From the NCBI GenBank assembly GCA_001662425.1, contig BDDC01002297.1:1-14336 (forward strand): DNA of 14,336 nt, in the 5' to 3' direction. The translations under genes and the position numbers were made by a program. Below are positions 1 through 8,969 of this stretch, piece after piece (position 1 is the stretch's first letter; each line of letters opens with the position of its first letter). A model generated the notes under the pieces. The model was given only the letters and a program-made list of their open reading frames with translations. It was not told the origin of the DNA and did not search any database. The stretch comes from Chlamydomonas sphaeroides. Lineage: Eukaryota > Chlorophyta > Chlorophyceae > Chlamydomonadales > Chlamydomonadaceae.

Positions 1-3000
1 AACGACAAGATCATCATCTTCACCAAGGTGGGGCGGGAACAGGGGTTGGGGCGGGGCCCAGCACACGCACTTCTATCCTGCAACGGCACCGCTGACCTAA
101 CCTGCCCGCCGTCGCTACCTAACGCTTGCAGGGCGCCGACACGGTCATCTACGAGCGGCTGGACCCGTCGTACGGCCCCAACGAGGCCATGAAGACGAGC
201 ACCTCGCAGCACATGGAGGACTTCGGCGCCGCGGGGCTGCGCACGCTGTGCCTGTCGTACGCCGAGGTGGACCGGGACTGGTACACCAACGTGTGGTCGC
301 CGGAGTGGGTGGCCGCCAAGACCTCGCTGCAGGCAAGTGACGCCGCCTCTCAAGGCAGCGCACAGGGCATGCGCCCGGCACAGCCGTGGGGCTCCTTTTC
401 ACCACCGCGCCGCTGTCATCGTGCCCTCATACGGCCGTGACCGTACCCTTCCTGCCCCTGGCGCTTGAGCCAGCGCGCTCACACCATGCTGCACATATCC
501 GCCCACACAGGACCGCGACGCCAAGGTGGCCGACGTGGGCGAGAAGATCGAGAAGAACCTGCGGCTGCTGGGCTGCACGGCCATCGAGGACAAGCTGCAG
601 GAGGGCGTGCCCGAGTGCATCCGGCTGCTGGCCATGGCCGGCATCCGGCTGTGGGTACTGACCGGCGACAAGGTGGAGACCGCCATCAACATCGGCTATG
701 CCTGCTCCCTGCTGACAGACGACATGACGCAGGCAAGGTGGCGAGCCGCGCGGGGAGCGCGTGTGTGCCGCAGCGGCAGCGGCAGAGGCTGCCGGGGCCG
801 CCGCTCTATGAGCTAGGGCTCAGCAAACAGCGGCAGAGGCTTGCTTCCCCCCAAAGGGGCCGGAGCACAACAACGGCCACGACCGCGAGGGGCAATGCTT
901 AGGCCGGCACTAATCCCGCCCGGCGTGTCGGATGCCCCTCTGCCCCCTGCGCAGCACACCATAAGTGTGGCGTCGCCGCGCGTGGAGGAGCTGGAGCGGG
1001 CCGGCCGCCAGCAGGACGCGGAGGCGCTGGCGGCGGAGCTGGTGTCCAAGCAGCTGGACATGGTGGGGCCGTAGGCGAGGGCGGCAGCGCACCTGCGGGC
1101 CCGCTTGTCTCGGAGCGCGCTCCGCTGCACCCAGCTGCACCACGGCAGCGCTACGAGTGCACAGGGCCGCGGTGCGGGGTGCGCTGCTTGCCGCTTGCAG
1201 CGCCACTTCATGGCTGCCCGGTCGCTACCATGAGAGCCAGGTCACGTGATGCTTGACCCCGCCCGCCTGCTTCGTTGGTTCCATTGTCACGTCCCTGACC
1301 ACGCCCTCCACACCACAGATTGAGGCCAGCCTGGAGGCCAGCTCGGGCGGCGGCCACGCCAGCCGCGGCGCCGGCGCCGCCAAGCAGCCGGCCGCCGCCC
1401 ACGCGGCGCTGGTCATCGACGGCAAGGCGCTGTCGTACGCGCTGAGCAAGGACCTGGCGCCCACCTTTCTGCGCGTGGGGCAGCGCTGCAAGTCGGTCGT
1501 GTGCTGCCGCGTGTCGCCGCTGCAGAAGGCGCAGGTGCGAGGGCGCGCGGCGCGTGGGCGCTTGTCTTGCGCGCGTGGCGAGGGGGCGCGCGTGAGGGGG
1601 CTGGGGCTTGCTGGTGTGCTGGACGGCGCCCCGGGCATGTGGCCCCGGGCACGTGCGCTGCTGCGAGGGAGGACCCCGTGCCTGCGCTGCCACTGTCTCC
1701 TTGCGCCGGGGAGCAGAGGCGCAGTGGACGGAGCTGGCTGGGGTGCTGCAGAGGCGCGGTATTCGTGGCTTTACCGCCATGCACAGCGGCCATGACGCCT
1801 GCCTCGCGTGTGTTGCGCTTCTGCTGCCGCTCCTGTGGTGTGCAGGTGACGGCGCTGGTGCGGACGGCCGGCAACATCACCCTGGCGGTTGGCGACGGGG
1901 CCAACGACGTCGGCATGATCCAGAAAGCGCACATTGGTGCGTCACGACACCGCGCGTCACGCTGGCCGCTCCATAACCCGCTAGCCTAGGAGTGAAGCCC
2001 AGGAGCTGCGTACTCGCGGCCTAGAACGCAGCCACTGCAGGCGCTTAGCCGCAGCACCGCCTGCGGTCTAAACAACCCGGCCGTTGAGCGAGCCCCGCTG
2101 GCCTACTGCCACCGCCTTGCTCCCATTCCCCAGGCGTGGGCATCAGCGGGCAGGAGGGTATGCAGGCCGTCATGTCGTCCGACTTCGCTATCGCGCAGTT
2201 CCGGTTCCTGGTGCCGCTGCTGCTGGTGCACGGCCAGTACAGCTACCAGCGGCTGACGCGCATGATCAATTTTTTCTTCTACAAGAACCTGCTGTTCGCG
2301 ACCACGCTCTTCGTGTACAGCGGCTTCAGCACCTTCTCCGGCTCGTACATCTACAACGGTGCGTACGGCGTACGGTGCTTGGCGAGGTGGCCGCTGCTCA
2401 TGGGCTCAAGTTCGCTGCTCCGGGGTAGACCCATGCGGGCTTTGCGTTGTCTGTGGCGCGTCCCGGCTTGTGCCAAGCTGCGCCCAGGCGATACGGTCCT
2501 CGCTCCGCGGCCGCCGCCGCCATGCCTCCCCCTTCCTCGATAGGGCACGAAGCCAGCGCGCTCACCACGCCCTGCACTCCACCGCATCGCCCTCCGCCCA
2601 CCCATCCCCTCCCTGCACTTTACATCGCCTCCTTCCCCTTCCCCACAGACACCTCCATGACCCTCTTCAACGTCTTCTTCACCTCGGCCGCGCCGCTGCT
2701 CATCGGCATGTTCGACAGGCCGCTGTCCAAGCGTCTGCTGCTGCGCTACCCCCAGGTGCGCCCGGCACGGGCGACCGCCCCAGCCAGCGCACATGCCGGG
2801 TGTGGCATCCCCAACCCTCCGCTGCGCCTCCCCGGCATCCTGCCTCGCCTCACCCCCTGCCCCTCGCCTGCGTTCCCCATCCGCCCGCTCCCGCACCCGC
2901 AGCTCTACCGGTCGGGTGCGGCCAACGCGGGCTTCAACCTACCCACCGTGCTGGCCTGGGTCGCCAGCGCGTTCGGGCAGGCAAGCACGCGACACGGCTG

Positions 3001-5662
3001 CGGCGGGCCTGCGCCTCTCGAGCCCACGGACCGGGGCGTGCGCTGGGCATGGGCGGGCTGCGTCTCAGCACGCGGCCGTGTCACCAGGAGCCCGGACCCG
3101 TCCACCGTTCCCCGCACGCACGGTGTACCGGTGCGGCGCGTAGCGCTGACCTGGCGTGCTGTCCCGCGTCGTCGCAGGCCGGCATCATCACCGCGCTGGT
3201 GTTCGTGGGCTGCAGCGACCGGACGGCTGCGGGCGTCAACGGCGAGCCGTACGCCATGGCCCAGGTGGGTGGGAGGGCCTGCACCCGGGCCGCCCACGAC
3301 CCGACCCTTTGCACACACACCTCAAACCGAGCCCGGAGGGCCGTGCTCGCCCACGGCGGCGGCGCGTGCCGCCCCGCCCCGCGCTGCACCCGCGGCGCTT
3401 GGCTCGCAACGCACGTGCTCGCCCCTGCCCGCCAGCGCACCGCTGGCCCCTTGCTGCGACGCGGGCCCCACCATGACGCTGCATGCCGTCACTCACTTGG
3501 TGCCCCCGCCCCGCATCCCCAACCCCCTCAGGTGGGCGTGGTCATGTTCACGGCCGTCGTGCTGGCGGTGCACCTGCAGGTGGTGGTGGTGGAGGAGGCG
3601 TGGACGGCGCTGCACCACATCTGCATCTGGGGCAGCATTGGTGAGCGCCGGGCTGGGCTGGCCGGGCCCCGGGCGCCCCAGTGCGGGCGCCCCAAGGCTG
3701 CAGCGCACCGTGCTGCATCCGGGCCCCCGTGCGCCACCCTGACTCCTTCATACCTGACCCTCCGTCATCCCTTCCCTTCCCTTCCCCGCCCCCGCCCGCT
3801 CCCTTCGCAGCCTGCTGGTACATCTACCTGCTTGCCTTCGGCGAGTTCCCCGTCAGCTGGAGCCTGGAGATGTGGAACCTCTTTCTGGGCATCTCGGCTC
3901 CCAGCCCCCAGTTCTGGCTCTTCTCGCTGCTGGTGCCGCTGGCGGCGGTGCTGCCGGGCGCGGCCGCGAAGGCCTTCCAGAGGTGCGCCACAGCGGCCGC
4001 GGCTGCCAGCGCCGGCGTGCCGCCTCGCCGGGCTCCCCATCACCCACCCCCACCCGCACCTGCCCCGCCATCCCCAGCCCCTGCGGTCCGGAAGGCTTCA
4101 GCCAGCGCGGCCACGGCACCCCTCGCTGCGCCCTCTCCCCCCCTGCCAGGCTGCTGCGGCCCAGCGACGAGGACATCCTGCGCGAGGTGGACAAGGTGCT
4201 GCACAGGCAGAACCCGCGCCACGGCGCCGGCTCCATCTGGGCCTTCAGCCGCAGGCGCATCGGCCTGCCCTCGCGCCCCACCTCCGCCGCGCCGCCCACG
4301 TTCACGCCGGCGGGCCTGGGGCTCAGCGCGGTGCCGTCCGCGGCGGCGCTGGTGAGCTGCGGCAGCGCCAGCCCGGGCCACGGGCCGCCGCAGAAGCACA
4401 AGGGCTTTGGCAGCCACCTGCACAGCCCGGGCTCCAGCAACCGGATCACGCCCGAGCCGGGGCCGGGGCCGCGCGGCTCCGCCGGCTCGATCCGGGCCTC
4501 GGCCACGGCCTCGGCGTCAGCGTCGGCCTCGGGCCAGGACGCGGCGCTGGCGGCGGCGGCCGCCGCGCTCGCGGCCGGCGGCGGCGCCAGGAGCGTGCCG
4601 CTCGGGCCCGTGGCCGAGGGCCCGCAATCGCGCGTCGGCTCGGCGCGCCTGACCTTTGTGTCACCGCCGCTGCCGGGCGTGGCGCTTGCGGCGCCGCCGC
4701 CAGGCGCGGCGCAGCACTCGCGGCCCGGTTCCGGCTCGCTGGCGGCGTCGCCGCGGCGTGTCAGCATAGCGCGCGGCTCGCTGCTGGGGCCCGCCGGCGG
4801 CGAGCCAGGGCTCGAGGCTGGCGGCAGCCCGCGGCGGCAGCCCGCCGCCTCCGCCGCCGGTAACCCCGCCGCTTCCAGCCTCCGCGCCTCCGCCAGCCAC
4901 ACCTACCACAACTCCTACTCCACCTCCGACCTGCCCCACGGCGGCGACGACGCCTTCCACCACAGCCGCGCCGTCGGCACCACCCCGGGCTACATGGTTG
5001 CTCCGCCCAGCGCCAGCCACAGCTCCAGCCCGGGTGTCAGCGCCTCGGGCCAAGCCCCCGGCCGGAGCTCGGGCTTAGTGCCCACGGCCTCGGTCTCCAG
5101 CGGCCGGCTGAACGTGGGCGGCGGTGGCCAGTCGGACTCAGGCCTGCCGCGGCCGCTGTCGCACGCGCCACCGCCGCGGCCGGTGTCGCGGCTCAACCCG
5201 CAGCACGGGGCGCTGAGCGGCGTGCGCGAGGAGTCGGGGCTGTCGCGGGAGTCCACGACGTCCCTTGAGGCGTTGGGACTGGAGGCAGAGGTGCCGCTGC
5301 CGCCGTCGCTGCCGCCCGCCGCTGGGCCGGAACCGGCGCCCCGGCCCGGCGCAGGCATCGGGGACGCCACGGCCGTAACGCACCTGCACCGCGGCTCGGA
5401 CGGCCGATACACTGGCTCGGGTCCCGATTTCGTGGGCGTCAACGGCAGCAGCTACGGCGACGGCGTCGGGCAGGGGTCGGGCCCGGCGACGGAGCTGCAG
5501 GGCGGCGGCGCCGTTGATGCCATGAGCCTGGCGCTGAGCAGCGTGGACCTGCAGACGGCGCTTGCGGGGCTGCCGGAGTCTGTCCCGGAGCCGGTGGTGG
5601 CGCCGTCGGGCCCGAGCCGCAGCGTGCGCGCTCCGTCCATGGCGGTCGAGGACCTGGGATGA
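1..5662 (+). CDS. P4-type ATPase (phospholipid flippase), ALA3-like; 3' part, 13 exons
   Basis: The visible exons are 1-27, 132-332, 511-732, 955-1062, 1319-1534, 1846-1936, 2134-2358, 2649-2755, 2903-2980, 3178-3264, 3532-3640, 3811-3982 and 4150-5662 (TGA 5660-5662). They total 3156 nt, or 1051 residues. The 5' end lies outside the window. The joined protein shows KGADTVIYERL of the nucleotide-binding domain across the first junction, AIEDKLQEG (exon 3), TGDK at 661-672, CCRVSPLQKAQ and the hinge GDGAND at 1891-1908. TM5-TM10 follow, with LLLVHG and FFYKN near 2218-2292 and the LYRSG element opening exon 9. Family knowledge: P4-ATPases, with a CDC50/ALIS partner, move phospholipids to the cytosolic leaflet of Golgi, endosome or plasma membrane. 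Exons 7-12 carry the membrane helices. Exon 13 adds about 500 mostly low-complexity Ser/Ala/Gly/Pro residues after a conserved-looking start (SDEDILREVDKVLHRQ). Three introns use GC donors. The family is certain; the ALA3 subgroup is a likely inference. Confidence 0.95.
333..510 (+). other. GC-AG intron in flippase gene 1
   Basis: The donor reads CAG|GCAAGT, which is the strong consensus for a GC donor. The acceptor is CACACAG before 511. The join is phase 0 and gives SLQ-DRDAKV, as expected between the P4-ATPase nucleotide-binding and phosphorylation domains. The nearest GT, four bases downstream, would break the frame. Confidence 0.85.
733..954 (+). other. GC-AG intron in flippase gene 1
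   Basis: The donor reads CAG|GCAAGG and the acceptor is GCGCAG before 955. The join is phase 0 and gives DDMTQ-HTISV. Using the nearby GT (AG|GTGGCG) leads into a stop at the start of the next exon, so the GC donor is the only simple in-frame choice. Confidence 0.82.
777..841 (+). repeat. Short direct repeat inside an intron
   Basis: A 14-base unit, CAGCGGCAGAGGCT, occurs at 777-790 and again at 828-841 within the intron 733-954. No coding or mobile-element context is visible. It is most likely ordinary low-complexity intron sequence. Confidence 0.6.
2981..3177 (+). other. GC-AG intron in flippase gene 1
   Basis: The donor reads CAG|GCAAGC and the acceptor is GTCGCAG before 3178. The join is phase 0 and gives ASAFGQ-AGIITALVF inside TM7, at the length expected for the family. 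A GT donor about 57 nt downstream (GGC|GTGCGC) would also keep the frame but would put about 19 polar residues into the helix. Confidence 0.75.
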
Positions 5663-6590
5663 CGCGGCGCAGGGTGTTGGGATGAGGCGCCGGCGCGGGC
5701 CTCGGGCCATGCACCGGTCGCCTGCGGCAAGGACGCATGGGCTCGTCCGCTCGATGGAAGGTAGAGGTGGCAGCAGGGCTGTGGCGGGCCGTGGCGGAAC
5801 GGCTGAGGTTGCTTGGTGGCAGTGGGGTCTGCAGATCACAGCGGCAGGGGGGGCTGACTTGCGCGGGTGAGGCCCTGCTGTGTGTGTGGCGCGGGCGTGC
5901 AGAGCGTGAGGCGAGCCGCGTCATGCCGAGACCGGGCTGCTGCTGGCGTGCAGAACCGCGCGTGCGCGTGCGCTTGCGCGTGGGGCTAGAGCTGTTGTGT
6001 GCTGGTGCTTGCGTTGGTTTGACGGTGCGCGCAGTGTGGGTTGTGTGGCGGGGGCGATATTCATGGGGGGGACCGTTGTGGCGACCTGCTGGCGCGCGAT
6101 TGAGGCGGCGCACCGGGGGGGGGAGGGCGGGGCAGGGCAGGGCAGGGGGCTGTGGCGGGCCCTGCAACACCGGGCCGACCGCAGCTCGGGGGGTTGCGCG
6201 AGGGCTCGTGACGTTACCGACGTTGACCGACCGCTGTGGCACTTGACGCGGGTGCTGGCTTGCTCGCACGTGACGGCTGGGGGCTGGGGGCCGCGACCGT
6301 AGGCTCGGCCGGTGTGTCGTCGCGTGGATCTGTTGAGGTTGTGGCGTAGTGGTAGACATTCATGCTCGTGGCGGCACCGGCGCAGGTGCCGGTAGTGAAT
6401 GCTTTTGCTGGCACGAGGCCGCGCCCCTCTGGCGCCCGGAAACTGGAGCTGCCTGAACTCAATGACTCCGATGGCTCCTCGCCAATGTTACGTCACGGCT
6501 GTGCGCGTTGGGAGCCGTGCACGAGGGTGTTGGGGCTGGGGCCCTGGCGCCTGACCGCAACCGCTCGCTCGCACCTCCGCCGCCGGTAGG

Positions 6591-6608
6591 GGCCTCCTGC
6601 GGGAGGCC
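6591..6608. other. GC-rich hairpin in the 3' UTR
   Basis: GGCCTCC at 6591-6597 pairs perfectly with GGAGGCC at 6602-6608 across a four-base loop. It lies about 45 bases before the first candidate TGTAA signal. The structure is visible; any role in 3'-end formation is a guess. Confidence 0.5.
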
Positions 6609-6653
6609 TCCTGGCCGACCGTTGGGGCGCTGTGCTCCTAGCGACGCGGGAGA

Positions 6654-6658
6654 TGTAA
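6654..6658 (+). terminator. Candidate TGTAA polyadenylation signal (proximal), flippase gene 1
   Basis: TGTAA is the dominant polyadenylation signal of volvocine nuclear genes, normally 10-20 nt before cleavage. This is the first copy on the plus strand after the stop at 5662, and would give a UTR of about 1 kb. Confidence 0.5.
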
Positions 6659-6765
6659 TATGGCACGTGGTGTGCCGCCGCGTGGAGCCCTCCTGGCTAC
6701 AGCCATTTCTCTCCCAGTCTCTCCCTGACGCGGCTCACGGCTAGGCCACGCAAGCGCTGTGGCTC

Positions 6766-6770
6766 TGTAA
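6766..6770 (+). terminator. Candidate TGTAA polyadenylation signal (distal), flippase gene 1
   Basis: This second TGTAA lies 112 nt after the first, in CTCTGTAACC. It is followed by a locally AT-richer stretch near 6777-6800, typical around a cleavage site. Either or both sites may be used. Confidence 0.5.
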
Positions 6771-6790
6771 CCCCATCCATTCCTTATTTC

Positions 6791-7380
6791 TCTGGCATCA
6801 TAGTCTCCTTCTGAATGCGGTGGACTCTGTGCCGCGACATATGCGCGCCATGGCTTCCGGATGTGAGAAGAGCAACATGCACGGAATGTTATGTACAAGT
6901 GGCGGAAGTCCCGCCGCCCCGCCGAGGCTCGTCAAGCCGTGTCAAGCCTTAGTTCAGCCGCTTTGGTCAGAAAGCCTGGTGCGATCCTGCTTAACCCGCA
7001 CGTTCCTCCTGCTGCCGTACGCCCCGCCTCCCGACACGCCTTTCGGCGTCGCGCCCCGGGCCCTGTGCACTCCTCACCCCCGGCCGCGAGCTTGCTCCCA
7101 CCCTTCCCTCCATCCCTGCTCGCGCTCCAGGAACGACGAGGGGCCTAGGAATCTTGCTCAGCCTGCCCGCTCACCCCCGCCTGCCGCCAACCACACGCAC
7201 CATGCAGGCGCCGAGAGCCACCAGCACGCCGCACCACACGGCGCAACCCTGCTGCCGCAGCCCAGCGGCGCTCTTCCTACCTGCACACCCTGCGGCTCGA
7301 ACCCCACCTCCTGCCTAACCCCGCACGCCCGGCAGTATACAGCTCGCGACAGAGTCCGGCACGACACAGGCCGTGGGAGC
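6791..7380 (-). other. Probable 3' UTR of the FAP126 gene; no gene seen
   Basis: This stretch lies between the flippase 3' end and the FAP126 stop. A plus-strand open frame (6820-7530) exists but overlaps the last FAP126 exon antisense and has no recognisable content. No exact TGTAA is present on the minus strand here. The nearest variant is TGTAC (plus-strand 6893-6897), so the end of the transcript is not defined. Confidence 0.45.
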
Positions 7381-8535
7381 TCAAGAGAAGTTGAAGTTGC
7401 GCTCCGTCGTGCCTTTGATCTCGACCGCTTTGAGCGTGACTGTGTTGGTGGGCAGGTAGTTGGTCTGGATGCCCTTGTAGCCCTGCGGCACGTGGGCACG
7501 ATGTGGGGTGGTGGGCGGGCCAGCCGTTAGCGGCCAGGTGCAGGATGCAGCGCGCAGAGGTGCGAGGTGCGCCCACCACCACGCGACTCCGCGTCTCCTC
7601 GATGTGCGAGCTATATTCACAACGCGGGGCAGGACAAGGCATGGTCCTCCTGCCCCTCCCTCCCTCATCTCCTCCTGTCGCGTAGCCCAGACCGAGACGG
7701 CCACCCGCGACCAGCCCAGAGGCCTTGGGTCAGATAGGACGCGCCCTGTGGAGCAGCCCTGCGCCCTCGACACGCCACGTTGCCCCTCGCCCAGCGCCCC
7801 TTGCCCATGAGATCCTCGGCCCCGACCCAAGCGCGCCAAGGGCTCACCCCGGTGGCCTTGGGGTTCTTGGGCCAGGTGGGATTCTCCTGAGGCCACCGCG
7901 GCGCGCTGTTAAGGAACACGGGCGTCTCTGGCGGGTGATTGAAGGCGTTGCTGATCTTCGGAACTCCTGCGGCAGGACAGCACAGGCAGGGGCGGCAGGG
8001 CGCCAGGCGCGGGCGATTAGCTGGGCGGCAGGGGGCTGGTGGGGCGGCGGGGACGTTGGCGAGGTGTAGGGGGCGGCGTGTGACCGAGCGCAGTGCTGTC
8101 GTCGCTGGCGGCATGACGAAGTGTGGCCGCGCCAAGGCAGCGGCGTTGTGTAGAGCGTAGTGCGCACCTGGGTTGAGGTGGCCGTTGTCGCCTGCGATGA
8201 ATTGTGTGCGGCCGGTTGATGCGGTGAGGGTGCCAAACCGGGTGCCGGTGGAGGTCATGACTTTCTGTAAGAGGCGAGGAGTGGGACAGGGGCGCGGGGT
8301 GTGAGTAACGGTCGCCGCAGAGCGGACCACCAGCATGGCCCCGTCATGCGTGCCGCAAAGGACCAAGAACGACAGCTAGCATGCGTTGGCGGCTTGGACG
8401 CCGCAACCGCAACGCACAAAGCGCATGAATCGCGTGCCTTCTCACCTCGCCCTTGTCCGCTGCTGGGACCTGCCAGTTCTGCAACCGCTTAGAATTGAAG
8501 GCATGCTCAACCTGCGAAGGACGGCGAAATTCCAT
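7381..8535 (-). CDS. FAP126: FAP126/CFAP126 (Flattop) homologue, ciliary microtubule inner protein
   Basis: Four exons on the minus strand: 8535-8446, 8264-8168, 7966-7848 and 7482-7381 (TGA 7383-7381). They total 408 nt, or 135 residues. All donors are GT (GTGAGA, GTGCGC, GTGAGC) and the acceptors are TTACAG, CCGCAG and CCGCAG, with phases 0, 1 and 0. Residues about 10-21 read EHAFNSKRLQNW, and exon 2 carries TQFIAGDNGHLNP followed by VPK from exon 3. These are the two signature blocks of Flattop proteins (AF-SK-LQNW and TQ-IA-D-GHL-P-VP). Exon 3 is rich in Pro, Trp and Asn, as expected for an extended microtubule-wall peptide. Family knowledge: FAP126 is a microtubule inner protein of axonemal doublets, and vertebrate Flattop acts in cilia and basal-body positioning. 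The start is supported by an in-frame TAG 18 nt upstream. The gene converges on the flippase and diverges from the gene at 8970. Confidence 0.93.
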
Positions 8536-8636
8536 GCTCAGTCGCGACCACTACTGGCAAAGTATGCAATGCAGGAAGGGCACACACCTGCTCGCCAGGG
8601 TAAGAGCGAGACATGGCGTCTGACTATCCGCGAACT

Positions 8637-8652
8637 GTGGCAACGTGGCAAC
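8637..8652. repeat. Perfect tandem 8-mer in the FAP126 promoter side
   Basis: GTGGCAAC occurs twice back to back, about 102-117 bp upstream of the FAP126 start codon. Each copy contains GGCAAC, which fits one half-site of the animal RFX X-box, but as a direct repeat and not the X-box inverted repeat. Chlamydomonas is not known to have RFX factors, so the resemblance may be chance. Confidence 0.5.
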
Positions 8653-8792
8653 TACAAGCTCTTTTGGCTTGCGAAACCAGACCAGCCAAAAGATGTCTGA
8701 TGATCGGCGCACTGAACGCAGGGATGGATGGGCGTGTTGTGTATTTTTGCAGGCAGACGATGTATGATGGAGCTGTTTGCAGCAATCGCAAT

Positions 8793-8798
8793 ATAAAG
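8793..8798 (+). promoter_or_regulatory. Candidate TATA box
   Basis: TATAAA in the context CAATATAAAGGC lies 172 bp before the start codon at 8970. It would put transcription start near 8820-8830 and leave a 5' UTR of about 145 nt. The overlapping ATATA could be read on the other strand, but it is 255 bp from the FAP126 start. The plus-strand gene is the better assignment. Confidence 0.5.
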
Positions 8799-8884
8799 GC
8801 TTGATAGGTAACTGGCCGAAGCGGTCTGAGTGCGGCCGTTTGGGCTTCGGGGCTCATTGCTCGTCCCGCTAGGTGCGTCGCCGA

Positions 8885-8932
8885 ATGGGCCGAATTGGCG
8901 CGGTACACGCTCGCACTGCCTGTCTCAATTGA
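8885..8932 (+). other. Upstream open reading frame before the PEX26-like gene
   Basis: ATG at 8885 opens 15 codons ending at TGA 8930-8932. A second ATG at 8932 overlaps that stop and ends after four codons at 8946. Neither is in frame with 8970. They matter only if transcription starts upstream of 8885, as the TATA at 8793 suggests. They could reduce translation of the main frame. Confidence 0.45.
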
Positions 8933-8969
8933 TGCGCACAACGTAGACCAAATTATACGCCCAAGCGCA

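Larger units (their letters stand above)
5663..6790 (+). other. Probable long 3' UTR of flippase gene 1
   Basis: This stretch of about 1.1 kb after the flippase stop holds no supportable gene. The open frames here are short or antisense and match nothing recognised. It contains G-rich runs (nine G at 6115-6123, GGCAG repeats around 6131-6147), a GC hairpin at 6591-6608 and two TGTAA motifs. It is read as a 3' UTR because no promoter-like or coding signal intervenes before the first TGTAA. Confidence 0.6.
8536..8969. promoter_or_regulatory. Divergent promoter region between FAP126 and the PEX26-like gene
   Basis: The two start codons, 8535 (minus) and 8970 (plus), are separated by 434 bp with no other supportable gene. 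The space must hold both 5' UTRs and both promoters. It contains a TATAAA at 8793-8798, a tandem 8-mer at 8637-8652 and two short upstream ATG frames before 8970. It is visibly less GC-rich than the flanking exons. Confidence 0.7.

Noticed and set aside
1063..1076. Alternative donor GTAGGC at 1071 in flippase gene 1
   Set aside because: Its phase would shift the next exon out of frame. The donor ATG|GTGGGG at 1063 gives a phase-0 join to IEASLEA.
2359..4863. 834-codon plus-strand open frame
   Set aside because: It runs through five introns and four exons of the flippase in the wrong frame. Its translation is Arg/Pro/Ala-rich with no family features, which is typical of stop-poor high-GC DNA.
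3853..4902. 349-codon antisense open frame
   Set aside because: It is antisense to the flippase's last exons and the composition is only the mirror of the GC-rich tail. No splice signals or recognisable motifs were seen.
5439..6359. 306-codon antisense open frame over the flippase stop and 3' UTR
   Set aside because: It is an Arg/Pro/Thr-rich shadow frame without any motif, and it crosses the end of a well-supported gene.
6340..6420. tRNA-like stretch containing TAGTGGTAGA and small inverted repeats
   Set aside because: It resembles a tRNA D-arm, but no B-box (GGTTCGANNCC) or acceptor stem follows at the right distance. The inverted repeats are only six bases and cross each other.
6820..7530. 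236-codon plus-strand open frame
   Set aside because: It covers the last FAP126 exon antisense and the probable FAP126 3' UTR. The product is low complexity with no recognisable domain.
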